Shown here one piece after another: positions 10,206 through 17,452 of a stretch of DNA of 46,177 nt. The DNA lies in NCBI GenBank assembly GCA_944320135.1, contig CALUGI010000027.1:1-46177 (forward strand), written 5' to 3'. Made by a program: the position numbers and the translations under genes. The first letter of the stretch is position 1. Every line of letters begins with the position of its first letter. The notes beneath the pieces were generated by a model that was not told the origin of the DNA, did not search any database, and saw nothing but the letters and a program-made list of their open reading frames with translations. Origin of the DNA: an uncultured Phocaeicola sp. GTDB taxonomy: Bacteria; Bacteroidota; Bacteroidia; Bacteroidales; Bacteroidaceae.

Positions 10206-12008
10206 ATGTCTCCTGAAACACATTATGTTCAAAGGCTTTCGACCACAGAACGGGAACTGAAGTGCGTGAAGCGGAAAATCGTGCGGGTGAGCACTTTGCG
10301 CGTAGCCTTGTTTGCGGCCGGAATAGCCGGAGTCATTGGCTTCTATTCGGACGAGAGCTGGAAGTTGTGGCTTTGCGTGTGCGTTACGTTTCTTCCTTTT
10401 TTCATTCTGGTGAAGATGCACAACCGCCTTTTCTATCGGAAGACATGGCTCGAAACGCAGTTGGAAGTCAATCAAAACGAACTTGACGGCTTGAAGGGGG
10501 ATTACAGCCGTTTTGACGAGGGGCGCGAGTTTGTCGACCCGGAACACTTCTATTCGTTCGATCTTGACGTATTCGGAAGGCGTTCGCTGTTTCAGTCAAT
10601 CAATCGCACTTGCACATGTTTCGGGAAAGACACACTGGCAAAATGGATGCAGGCGCATCTGACCCGGAAAGCGGACATCAAGGAAAGGCAGGAGATGGTG
10701 AAGGACCTGAGCGGGCGTACCGACTTTCGCGAACAGTTCCGGATAACAGGGCTTATCAACCAGGGGAAGCCGGATGACGGAGAGAACATCCGCAGATGGA
10801 CGCAGACACCCTGCAAATATGTCAATGCCCTTTGGGTACGGGCGTGCATTTGGGGAGTACCGTCGGTCAACGCCCTTTTGCTGGCTGCCGCCGTGTTCGG
10901 CATCGTTTCCGTCCAATGGTTCGCTTTGTCGTTTTGCTGTTTCGTAGTAGTCAGTTTCGGCATTGTCAAGCGTGCCACGCGCATTCAGGAAGATTACGGC
11001 AAACAATTGAAAACGCTCAACGGATATGCCCGGCTGATAGCCTTGGCCAAGAAAGAAGAATGGAAGTCGGCAGGGATGGCTCGTCTGATCGACCGGCTGA
11101 ATATGGAAGGGAGGTCGCCGGTGGATGCCCTGCTCCAGCTCTCGAAAGAGCTTGACCGTCTGGACTTGCGCAACAACCAGCTGCTTTATGTCCTTTTGGA
11201 AGGAAGCGTTTTCTTCCAGTTGCAGCAGATAGTCCGCATAGAGCGTTGGAAGGAACGTTACGGGCGTTACGTAATGGGATGGTTAGAGGCTGTAGGCGAG
11301 ATTGACGCACTTTCTTCGTTGGGAACGTTCGCTTACAATCATCCGAATTACGCCTATCCTGCAATTGCCGACACCCCTTTCTGTTTTCTTGCCACGGAGA
11401 TGGGCCATCCGCTGATGCCCGAAACGCAATGCGTCAAGAACGACGCGGCCATCCCTTCGCGTCCGTATTTTCTGATTGTGACCGGGGCGAACATGGCGGG
11501 GAAGAGCACCTATCTGCGCACCATCGGCGTGAACTATCTGCTGGCCTGCATAGGGGCTCCGGTGTGCTGCCGCTCGCTGACCCTTTGCCCTAACCGGTTG
11601 ATAACAAGTCTCCGGACTTCCGACTCCTTGTCGGACAACGAATCGTATTTCTTTGCGGAACTGAAACGTCTGAAGCGAATCATCGACTTGCTGAATGCCG
11701 GGGAGGATTTGTTTATCATTCTCGACGAGATACTGAAAGGCACCAACTCGGCCGACAAGCAGAAGGGTTCTTTCGACCTTCTCCGGCAGTTCATGCGCTT
11801 GAACGCCAATGGAATCATCGCCACTCACGACCTGCTTCTGGGAGAGCTTGCCGGGCAGTTCCCCGGCCATATCCGCAACTGCTGCTTTGAGGCCGACATA
11901 GCGGATGATGAACTGACTTTCTCCTACAAGCTGCGCGAGGGAGTGGCGCAGAACATGAACGCTTGTTTCCTGATGAGAAAAATGGGAATCACCGTCACCG
12001 GAGAATGA
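10206..12008 (+). CDS. MutS-family ATPase with membrane-embedded N-terminal region
   Basis: The product is 600 aa. The C-terminal third is a MutS-type ATPase: Walker A GANMAGKST at about 427-435, the DNESYFFAEL stretch, Walker B LFIILDE and the ATHD switch. Upstream is a MutS core/lever-like helical region. The N-terminal mismatch-recognition domain and the MutS2 Smr nuclease domain are both absent. There are instead two pairs of hydrophobic segments (about 33-70 and 215-255) that look like transmembrane hairpins. It therefore belongs to the short MutS-like proteins common in Bacteroidetes, and its role in DNA repair is unproven. The start was chosen from the promoter position. A Crp-type regulator begins 3 bp after its stop, so the two are probably co-transcribed. 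Confidence 0.85.
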   Translation: MSPETHYVQRLSTTERELKCVKRKIVRVSTLRVALFAAGIAGVIGFYSDESWKLWLCVCVTFLPFFILVKMHNRLFYRKTWLETQLEVNQNELDGLKGDYSRFDEGREFVDPEHFYSFDLDVFGRRSLFQSINRTCTCFGKDTLAKWMQAHLTRKADIKERQEMVKDLSGRTDFREQFRITGLINQGKPDDGENIRRWTQTPCKYVNALWVRACIWGVPSVNALLLAAAVFGIVSVQWFALSFCCFVVVSFGIVKRATRIQEDYGKQLKTLNGYARLIALAKKEEWKSAGMARLIDRLNMEGRSPVDALLQLSKELDRLDLRNNQLLYVLLEGSVFFQLQQIVRIERWKERYGRYVMGWLEAVGEIDALSSLGTFAYNHPNYAYPAIADTPFCFLATEMGHPLMPETQCVKNDAAIPSRPYFLIVTGANMAGKSTYLRTIGVNYLLACIGAPVCCRSLTLCPNRLITSLRTSDSLSDNESYFFAELKRLKRIIDLLNAGEDLFIILDEILKGTNSADKQKGSFDLLRQFMRLNANGIIATHDLLLGELAGQFPGHIRNCCFEADIADDELTFSYKLREGVAQNMNACFLMRKMGITVTGE

Positions 12009-12011
12009 AAG

Positions 12012-12605
12012 ATGGGGCTTCTTATGCAACATACGGTTGAGAAGATGCGCGCGCTTTATCCCCTTTCAGAGGATACGGTGCGCGAACTGCTGGCGTGTGT
12101 GGAGCCTTGCCGCTTCCCCAAAAAGCATCTGCTGGTGGAGGCCGGACGGTCCAGCCGTTCCGCTTATTTTATCGAGCGCGGCATTACCCGTTCGTTCTGG
12201 TTAGTGGACGGCGAAGAAATTACCACTTCTTTCGCAAGCGAAGGCAGCCTTGTGTTCAGTATGGACGAACTGTATTACGGCAAGGCGAGCGAGGAATATG
12301 TGGAAACGTTGGAAGAAACGGAAGCCTTCCGCATCGGTCTGGACGATTTGCTCCGCTTGTTTCATACGAATTTAGAGCTGGCCAACTGGGGACGCATCAT
12401 TCATCAGAACGAATACCGCCGTCTTCACCGCTCTCACAAGGAGCGTCTTACGCTTTCGGCGGGCGAACGTTATGAAGCATTTCTGAAGCAGTTTCCCGAT
12501 GTGGTGCAGCGGGTGCAGTTGGGCTATGTCGCTTCGTATCTGGGCGTTACTCTCCCTACGTTGAGCCGTTTGCGGAGCAAGAAGAATGCCCGGCCGTTCA
12601 AGTAA
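12012..12605 (+). CDS. Crp/Fnr-family transcriptional regulator
   Basis: The product is 197 aa. Residues about 20-125 form a cyclic-nucleotide-binding-like beta-roll (KKHLLVEAGRSSRSAYFIERG, with FASEGSLVF downstream). A C-terminal helix-turn-helix follows (VASYLGVTLPTLSRLRSKK). No cysteine cluster of the Fnr type is present, so an Fe-S oxygen sensor is unlikely; the ligand is unknown. The gene starts 3 bp after the MutS-like stop and is probably in the same transcript. A second in-frame ATG at 12024 is a possible start. Proteins of this shape are numerous in Bacteroidetes and mostly uncharacterised. Confidence 0.85.
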   Translation: MGLLMQHTVEKMRALYPLSEDTVRELLACVEPCRFPKKHLLVEAGRSSRSAYFIERGITRSFWLVDGEEITTSFASEGSLVFSMDELYYGKASEEYVETLEETEAFRIGLDDLLRLFHTNLELANWGRIIHQNEYRRLHRSHKERLTLSAGERYEAFLKQFPDVVQRVQLGYVASYLGVTLPTLSRLRSKKNARPFK

Positions 12606-12716
12606 GAAACGCCGCCGGAGTCCGTGCGGAAGCCCGCCGCTTTTCCCGCCTTTGCCGGAAATGCGGAAAGGGACTTCTTTTTGTCTCAGGACAAATGTTT
12701 TGAAGAATAAGACGCT

Positions 12717-12724
12717 TACCTTTG
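12717..12724 (+). promoter_or_regulatory. -7 box for the acyltransferase gene
   Basis: TACCTTTG ends 17 bp before the ATG at 12742, with TTTTG about 20 bp upstream as a -33 element. It decides the start codon against upstream in-frame ATGs. Confidence 0.65.
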
Positions 12725-12741
12725 CCTCAAAAAATAACGCT

Positions 12742-13875
12742 ATGCAGAAAATGTCTTCAGCCGCTTTCGCAGACACCAAGCCCCATTACGAGTTGCTCGA
12801 CGGGCTGCGCGGGGTGGCGGCCTTGCTGGTAATCTGGTATCATGTGTTCGAGGGATTCGCTACGAGCCCTTACGACCAGCAGTTTAATCACGGCTATCTG
12901 GCCGTGGATTTCTTTTTCATCCTTTCCGGGTTCGTAATCGGATATGCGTATGACGACCGTTGGCCGGCGGGGAAAATTACGCTTAGAAGTTTCTTCAAGC
13001 GCCGCCTTATCCGTCTGCATCCGATGGTGGTGATGGGGACTGCGCTCGGAGCTGTCGCATTCTGCTTGCAGGGCAGCGAGAAGTGGGACCATACGCAGGT
13101 GGCTCCCGTATGGGTGTGGGCGGCATTTGCATTGGGCTGTTTTCTGTTGCCTGCCGTCCCCGGCACGAATCCTGAGGTGCGGGGCAACGGAGAGATGTAT
13201 CCGCTCAACGGTCCGAGCTGGTCGTTGTTCTTTGAATATATAGGCAATATTTTGTATGCGCTCTTTATCCGTCGGCTGAATGTCCGGTGGCTCTCGGTGT
13301 TGGTGGCCGCATCTGCTGTAGGTTTGGCGTGGTTCGGCATAGGCAACGGTTCCGGATACGGGCATTTGGGCGTAGGATGGTCGCTTTCCGGCAACAATCT
13401 GCTTGGCGGGACGCTGCGTCTGATGTTCGCTTTTCCGGCGGGGCTGCTGATGTCTCGCGTGTTCAAGCCCGTCCATATTCGCGGCGCGTTCTGGCTGTGC
13501 GGTGCGGCGGTGGCCGTGTTGCTTGCCGTGCCTCATATAGGCGGCGCCGATGCTCCGTGGATGAACGGGGCTTACGATGCCGTTTGCGTGATTTTCGTTT
13601 TTCCTTTGCTTGTATGGTTAGGAGCGTCCGGACGGACAACGGACAATGTCAGTTCGCGTATATGCAAGTTTCTGGGCGACATTTCTTATCCTCTTTATAT
13701 CGTACATTATCCGTCGATGTATCTGTTTTATGCTTGGGTGTGGAACAACGGCCTGACTTTCGGGCAGGTATGGCCGGTGGCCCTTGCGTTGTTTTTTGGA
13801 AACATATTGCTGGCGTATCTGTGTCTGAAGCTGTATGACGAACCGCTTAGGCGTTGGCTGGCCCGGTGCCGTTAG
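12742..13875 (+). CDS. Acyltransferase family 3 (OafA/YrhL-like) integral membrane protein
   Basis: The product is 377 aa with about ten hydrophobic segments. The N-terminal family motif R-x10-H is present in LDGLRGVAALLVIWYHVF, and the FFILSGFVIGY segment and the FKRRLIRLHP loop are characteristic. Members transfer acetyl or other acyl groups from the cytoplasm to surface sugars such as O-antigen, capsule or exported glycans; the acceptor here is unknown. No glycosyltransferases adjoin it. It has its own promoter and is not tightly linked to the upstream regulator gene (136-bp gap). Longer in-frame starts give a basic, low-complexity extension that does not look like coding sequence. Confidence 0.88.
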   Translation: MQKMSSAAFADTKPHYELLDGLRGVAALLVIWYHVFEGFATSPYDQQFNHGYLAVDFFFILSGFVIGYAYDDRWPAGKITLRSFFKRRLIRLHPMVVMGTALGAVAFCLQGSEKWDHTQVAPVWVWAAFALGCFLLPAVPGTNPEVRGNGEMYPLNGPSWSLFFEYIGNILYALFIRRLNVRWLSVLVAASAVGLAWFGIGNGSGYGHLGVGWSLSGNNLLGGTLRLMFAFPAGLLMSRVFKPVHIRGAFWLCGAAVAVLLAVPHIGGADAPWMNGAYDAVCVIFVFPLLVWLGASGRTTDNVSSRICKFLGDISYPLYIVHYPSMYLFYAWVWNNGLTFGQVWPVALALFFGNILLAYLCLKLYDEPLRRWLARCR

Positions 13876-13883
13876 CGGTCGGA

Positions 13884-13928
13884 CAAAAAAAGGGATGTAC
13901 CTGTGCGCTTGGGCGCATAGGCACATCC
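13884..13928 (-). terminator. Intrinsic terminator of the rubredoxin gene
   Basis: Arms 13893-13908 and 13913-13928 form a 16-bp stem with one mismatch and one wobble. On the minus strand it is followed by seven T (13892-13884 region). It lies in the convergent gap between the acyltransferase and rubredoxin genes. Confidence 0.8.
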
Positions 13929-13964
13929 TCCTTATGGCTTTCCAGAACCGTGCGTTCCGTTTTT

Positions 13965-14129
13965 TTACTCTTCAACCGGCTGGAAATCTTCTTTCCCTAC
14001 CCCGCAAACCGGGCAAACCCAGTCTTCCGGGATGTTTTCAAAGGCTGTTCCCGGAGCGATGCCGCCTTCGGGGTCGCCTACTTCGGGGTCATAAACCCAA
14101 TCGCAAACGGTGCAAATGTATTTCTTCAT
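13965..14129 (-). CDS. Rubredoxin
   Basis: The product is 54 aa, the usual rubredoxin length, when started at [11 protein letters not shown]. Two CxxC pairs (Cys6/Cys9 in CTVC, Cys39/Cys42 in CPVC) coordinate a single iron, and the [14 protein letters not shown] loop is typical of the family. It is a cytoplasmic one-electron carrier, in anaerobes often feeding peroxide- or superoxide-reducing enzymes; no such partner is next to it. Upstream in-frame ATGs at 14132 and 14159 exist, but the family start is 14129. It has its own promoter box between it and the sirtuin gene. Confidence 0.93.
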   Translation of the reverse strand: MKKYICTVCDWVYDPEVGDPEGGIAPGTAFENIPEDWVCPVCGVGKEDFQPVEE

Positions 14130-14177
14130 CATCTGTTTCGTTTTAAAGTTAGTATTCATTGTTCGTTAAATCACAAA

Positions 14178-14185
14178 CAAATATA
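14178..14185 (-). promoter_or_regulatory. -7 box for the rubredoxin gene
   Basis: The minus strand reads TATATTTG (TAnnTTTG) about 50 bp upstream of the rubredoxin start and just downstream of the sirtuin stop. Confidence 0.55.
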
Positions 14186-14205
14186 AGAAAGATATCGTTT
14201 GCCGG

Positions 14206-14904
14206 TTATTCCAATAACATTTTTTGTAATTCTTCAACACCTGCTGAAGCTCCCTTCCGGATTATGTGTACTTTCCTTCCGGATGTGACGTTCACTTCGT
14301 TCGGGTCAATCAGATAGACGGGCGTCTTTTCCGGCACATAGTTCAGCAAACCTGCGGCGGGGTAGACGTTCAGCGACGTGCCGATGATGACGAAGATGTC
14401 GGCTTTCATCGCTTCGTCGATGGCCGTCTCGATCATCGGGACGGGTTCGCCGAACCACACGATGAACGGGCGCAGCTGGGAGCCGTCGGCGGCCTTGTCG
14501 CCCATCTTTACCCGGAACTCTTCCGGCTTCAGTTCCTTGATACATTTCGGGTTGTTCGGCTGCAGGCTGGATGTCACTTTGGTCAGTTCTCCGTGGAGGT
14601 GGATGACGTGCCGGCTTCCCGCGCGCTCGTGCAGGTTGTCCACGTTCTGAGTGATGACGGTTACGTTGAAATGCTTTTCCAGTTCTGCAAGCAGGATGTG
14701 CCCCCGGTTGGGCTTTACTTTCAGAAGCTGTTCCCTCCGGTCGTTGTAGAAGTTGATGACTAATTCCGGGTTGGCGGCGTATCCTTCCGGGGTGGCCACC
14801 TGTTCCACCGGATATTGTTCCCACAAGCCTCCCGCGTCGCGGAACGTGCTGATGCCGCTTTCGGCGCTCATGCCGGCTCCTGTCAGGACAACCAGATTTT
14901 TCAT
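14206..14904 (-). CDS. Sir2-type NAD-dependent protein deacylase (sirtuin)
   Basis: The product is 232 aa. NAD-binding motifs GAGMSAESGISTFRD (about 8-22) and TQNVDNLHERAG are present, with the catalytic His in HLHGEL and the FIVWFGEPVP and GTSLNVYPAA motifs. FYNDRR contains the Tyr-x-x-Arg pair which in CobB/SIRT5-type enzymes binds succinyl or malonyl lysine, so desuccinylase activity is plausible. The four zinc-ribbon cysteines of CobB are absent; only one Cys lies in that segment. The start at 14904 follows an AGGAGG ribosome site (unusual in this genome) and a TAnnTTTG box. An upstream in-frame ATG at 15006 would precede the promoter. Confidence 0.9.
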   Translation of the reverse strand: MKNLVVLTGAGMSAESGISTFRDAGGLWEQYPVEQVATPEGYAANPELVINFYNDRREQLLKVKPNRGHILLAELEKHFNVTVITQNVDNLHERAGSRHVIHLHGELTKVTSSLQPNNPKCIKELKPEEFRVKMGDKAADGSQLRPFIVWFGEPVPMIETAIDEAMKADIFVIIGTSLNVYPAAGLLNYVPEKTPVYLIDPNEVNVTSGRKVHIIRKGASAGVEELQKMLLE

Positions 14905-14911
14905 TGCAGTA

Positions 14912-14945
14912 TCCTCCTGATTTTTGGTTTCACTCTGCAAATGTA
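14912..14945 (-). promoter_or_regulatory. -7 box and strong ribosome binding site of the sirtuin gene
   Basis: The minus strand reads TACATTTG at 14945-14938 (TAnnTTTG), then a perfect AGGAGG a few bases before the ATG at 14904. The two together fix the start codon. Confidence 0.65.
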
Positions 14946-14968
14946 ATGATAAAAACGGAAGAACGCGG

Positions 14969-15066
14969 CGTTTCGCCTTAGAAAAATAACCGCCCGTCTT
15001 TCGCAAGACGAGCGTCCGCCTTGTCCGAGACGAGCGTCCGTCTTTTCCGGAATGAACGCCCGTCTT
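14969..15066. repeat. 22-bp tandem repeat array
   Basis: The core CGyCCGyCTT recurs at 14991, 15013, 15035 and 15057, exactly 22 bp apart. A degenerate fifth copy is at about 14969. The middle units share AGACGAGCGTCCG. CGTCTT-tcgc-AAGACG inside the array can form a hairpin. The array lies between the divergent sirtuin and FKBP promoters. Confidence 0.8.
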
Positions 15067-15118
15067 TTGAAATAAGAAATTTTATCAATCAAAATTCCTC
15101 ATATTCATGGAAAAAAGA

Positions 15119-15126
15119 TACCTTTG
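15119..15126 (+). promoter_or_regulatory. -7 box of the FKBP operon
   Basis: TACCTTTG lies 40 bp upstream of the ATG at 15167. The 22-bp repeat array lies about 50 bp upstream of this box. Confidence 0.7.
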
Positions 15127-15166
15127 CCACGCTAAAACGAATAATGTAAAGATTTAAATCGATTGT

Positions 15167-15751
15167 ATGGACAAATTCAGTTATGCCATCGGCCTTGGAA
15201 TCGGTCAGAACTTGTTGAGCATGGGTGCGAAGAACCTTAATGCGGATGATTTCGCGCAGGCCGTGAAAGATGTGCTGGAAGGCAACAAGACAGCCATTAC
15301 TCACACGGAGGCGCGTGAAATCGTGAACAATTATTTTGCCGAGCTTGAAAGCAGAATCAACGCTGAGAATATAGCAAAAGGCAAGGCTTTCCTTGAAGAA
15401 AACAAGAAGAATCCGAACATTGTCACCTTGCCGAGCGGATTGCAGTATGAAGTGATTAAAGAAGGCAGCGGGAAGAAGCCGAAAGCTACCGACCGCGTGC
15501 GCTGTCATTATGAGGGCACGCTGATTGACGGCACGCTGTTCGACAGCTCCATCAAGCGCGGCGAGCCTGCCGTGTTCGGCGTGAACCAGGTGATTAAGGG
15601 ATGGGTTGAGGCTCTTCAGCTGATGTCTGAAGGCGCGAAGTGGAAACTTTATATCCCTTCCGATTTGGCATACGGCGCGCAGGGCGCAGGCGAGATGATA
15701 CCTCCCCACAGCACGCTGGTTTTTGAAGTGGAATTAATAGAAGTATTATAA
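15167..15751 (+). CDS. FKBP-type peptidyl-prolyl cis-trans isomerase, cytoplasmic
   Basis: The product is 194 aa with no signal peptide. The N-terminal ~85 residues form the helical dimerisation region of FklB/FkpA-type proteins (MDKFSYAIGLGIGQNL...). The C-terminal FKBP domain (about 88-194) contains VRCHYEGTLIDGTLFDSS, VIKGWVEALQLM and IPPHSTLVFEVEL, which line the prolyl-binding pocket. It speeds proline isomerisation during protein folding. The next gene, 17 bp downstream, is a lipoprotein version of the same architecture, so one transcript supplies an isomerase to the cytoplasm and another to the envelope. Confidence 0.93.
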   Translation: MDKFSYAIGLGIGQNLLSMGAKNLNADDFAQAVKDVLEGNKTAITHTEAREIVNNYFAELESRINAENIAKGKAFLEENKKNPNIVTLPSGLQYEVIKEGSGKKPKATDRVRCHYEGTLIDGTLFDSSIKRGEPAVFGVNQVIKGWVEALQLMSEGAKWKLYIPSDLAYGAQGAGEMIPPHSTLVFEVELIEVL

Positions 15752-15768
15752 AACAAAGGAAAAAGCAA

Positions 15769-16626
15769 ATGAAAAAAGGAACATTCTTTACGGTGCTGGT
15801 CGCTGCTGCAGGGCTTGCATCGTGTGCGCAGGGGCCGAAAGCGAACCTGAAAACTGATGTGGATACACTTTCTTATATGTTGGGCGCGGCCAACACCCGT
15901 GGCCTGATGGACTTCGTTCACGGCCGTCTGGGCATCGACTCGGCTCACGTGGCCGACTTCATCAAGGGCCTGGAGCAGGGATGCAAGGAAACCGACGATA
16001 AGGAAAAGGCTTATCTGGCAGGTATTCAAATCGGCCAGCAGGTGAGCAACGACGAGATGCTTGACTATACCAACAAGCGCATCTTCGGCGACGATACCAC
16101 TCATGCCATTGACAAGGACAATTTCCTTGCCGGATTCATCGCTACGGTGAAAGGACACGGAATGGCCACTGCCGATTCTGCTAACCTCTATGTAGAGGCC
16201 AAATCGCAAGCTATCCGTCTGAAAGCGTTGGAAGAAAAGTTCGGCGAATACAAGAAGCAGAACGAAGACTTCTTGGCAAACAACAAGTCGAAAGAAGGAA
16301 TCCAGACCACGGAAAGCGGTCTGCAGTACAGAATCGTCAAGGAAGGCAAGGGCGAGAAGCCGACCGAAAAGTCGAGAGTGAAGGTGAACTACAAGGGTAC
16401 GTTGATTGACGGCACCGAGTTCGACAGCTCCAAGGACAAACCGGCCACTCTGTCTGTACGCGGCGTAATCAAAGGCTGGCAGGAAGCTCTGAAGATGATG
16501 CCGGTAGGCTCCAAGTGGGAACTCTACATCCCGCAGGAACTGGCTTACGCAGAGCGCCAGAGCGGCAAAATCAAACCTTTCTCTACACTGATTTTCGAAG
16601 TGGAACTGGTGAGCATCGAGAAATAA
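15769..16626 (+). CDS. FKBP-type peptidyl-prolyl isomerase lipoprotein (FkpA-like)
   Basis: The product is 285 aa. A lipoprotein signal ends in the lipobox LASC (Cys19), so it is tethered in the envelope. The FkpA-like N-terminal helical domain (about 28-175) is followed by the FKBP domain (about 185-285) with VKVNYKGTLIDGTEFDSS, VIKGWQEALKMM and IKPFSTLIFEVEL. It should act as a periplasmic folding catalyst or chaperone. It lies 17 bp after the cytoplasmic paralogue; the two probably arose by duplication and share a promoter. A clear terminator follows. Confidence 0.93.
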   Translation: MKKGTFFTVLVAAAGLASCAQGPKANLKTDVDTLSYMLGAANTRGLMDFVHGRLGIDSAHVADFIKGLEQGCKETDDKEKAYLAGIQIGQQVSNDEMLDYTNKRIFGDDTTHAIDKDNFLAGFIATVKGHGMATADSANLYVEAKSQAIRLKALEEKFGEYKKQNEDFLANNKSKEGIQTTESGLQYRIVKEGKGEKPTEKSRVKVNYKGTLIDGTEFDSSKDKPATLSVRGVIKGWQEALKMMPVGSKWELYIPQELAYAERQSGKIKPFSTLIFEVELVSIEK

Positions 16627-16636
16627 TCGTTAAAAT

Positions 16637-16686
16637 ATCCCCTTATTCTGTCCGATTCAGGAGTTGAATAAGGGGATTGTTTTTTT
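16637..16686 (+). terminator. Intrinsic terminator after the FKBP operon
   Basis: A perfect 12-bp stem, ATCCCCTTATTC (16637-16648) with its complement (16666-16677), is followed by a T run at 16679-16686. It falls in a convergent gap and may also act on the opposite operon. Confidence 0.9.
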
Positions 16687-16689
16687 GTG

Positions 16690-17442
16690 TCAGAACCCGT
16701 AAGCCTGCTTGCGGATGGCCATGAAATCCTTCTCCGTGAAGAATACGATTTTGGCGAACTCGCTGAAATCATACGAATGCATGTTGATGTAGATGGGCGA
16801 GCCGTCGCGCTGGCAGGGCACGTCTGCGGGGACGGTCTGTCCGTCCGTGTATTCCGCCACCAGTCGGCTGTTGGCCGCATTGTAGCTGAACGGGTTCAAC
16901 TGGCCCAGCTCAATCAGATGGTCGTCCGCCTTCATCAGCGCATAATAGAGGCGGGTGTCTTTCAGCGAATACTCGCCTTCGGCGCATTTGGCCTTGGTGT
17001 CGCGCACCACGATGTCACGCTTGGGAACCGCCATGACACGGACGATGAATGTCCCGGTTCTGTCGCCCGTAGAGAACGATTCGATCTTTATGTCAGTGAC
17101 CTTGAAGTCGGGATATACGTCGCCGCTGTAAGGCACTTCATGGCCGATGAGTTTCTGTCCCTCTTCCGCCGCCTTTTGGGTAAGTTCGGCGGTTTTTTGT
17201 TCCACTTCTGCGCGCTTTTTTTCGTAAGCCTTTATTCTGTCTTTCGGGTTGTCCGAATAGTCCTGATTCTTCATGAACTGTTTCAGCGAGTTCTCTTCTT
17301 GCGCGATGGCGGCGAAGCATCCGGGCACCTTGCCCAGCACGGGGCTTTCCTTTACGGATGAAGTCGATGATGAACCTCCGCATGATGTCATTGCCAGAAG
17401 TCCGAAGCCGATGATGAGGCTTTTGATGCTTGTCTTTTTCAT
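16690..17442 (-). CDS. Hypothetical lipoprotein
   Basis: The product is 250 aa. The lipobox MTSC (Cys21) is followed by GGSSSTSS, a flexible linker. A Lys/Glu-rich segment at about 65-95 may form a short coiled coil, followed by a beta-rich region (about 105-165) and an aromatic-rich C-terminus. I do not recognise a family. It starts 10 bp after the stop of the BACON lipoprotein gene, so it is very probably co-expressed with it and with the response regulator upstream. Confidence 0.75.
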   Translation of the reverse strand: MKKTSIKSLIIGFGLLAMTSCGGSSSTSSVKESPVLGKVPGCFAAIAQEENSLKQFMKNQDYSDNPKDRIKAYEKKRAEVEQKTAELTQKAAEEGQKLIGHEVPYSGDVYPDFKVTDIKIESFSTGDRTGTFIVRVMAVPKRDIVVRDTKAKCAEGEYSLKDTRLYYALMKADDHLIELGQLNPFSYNAANSRLVAEYTDGQTVPADVPCQRDGSPIYINMHSYDFSEFAKIVFFTEKDFMAIRKQAYGF

Positions 17443-17452
17443 AAAACGGTGT

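Noticed and set aside
14969-15066. Possible CRISPR array
   Set aside because: The units are directly adjacent 22-mers without unique spacers, and no cas genes are nearby.
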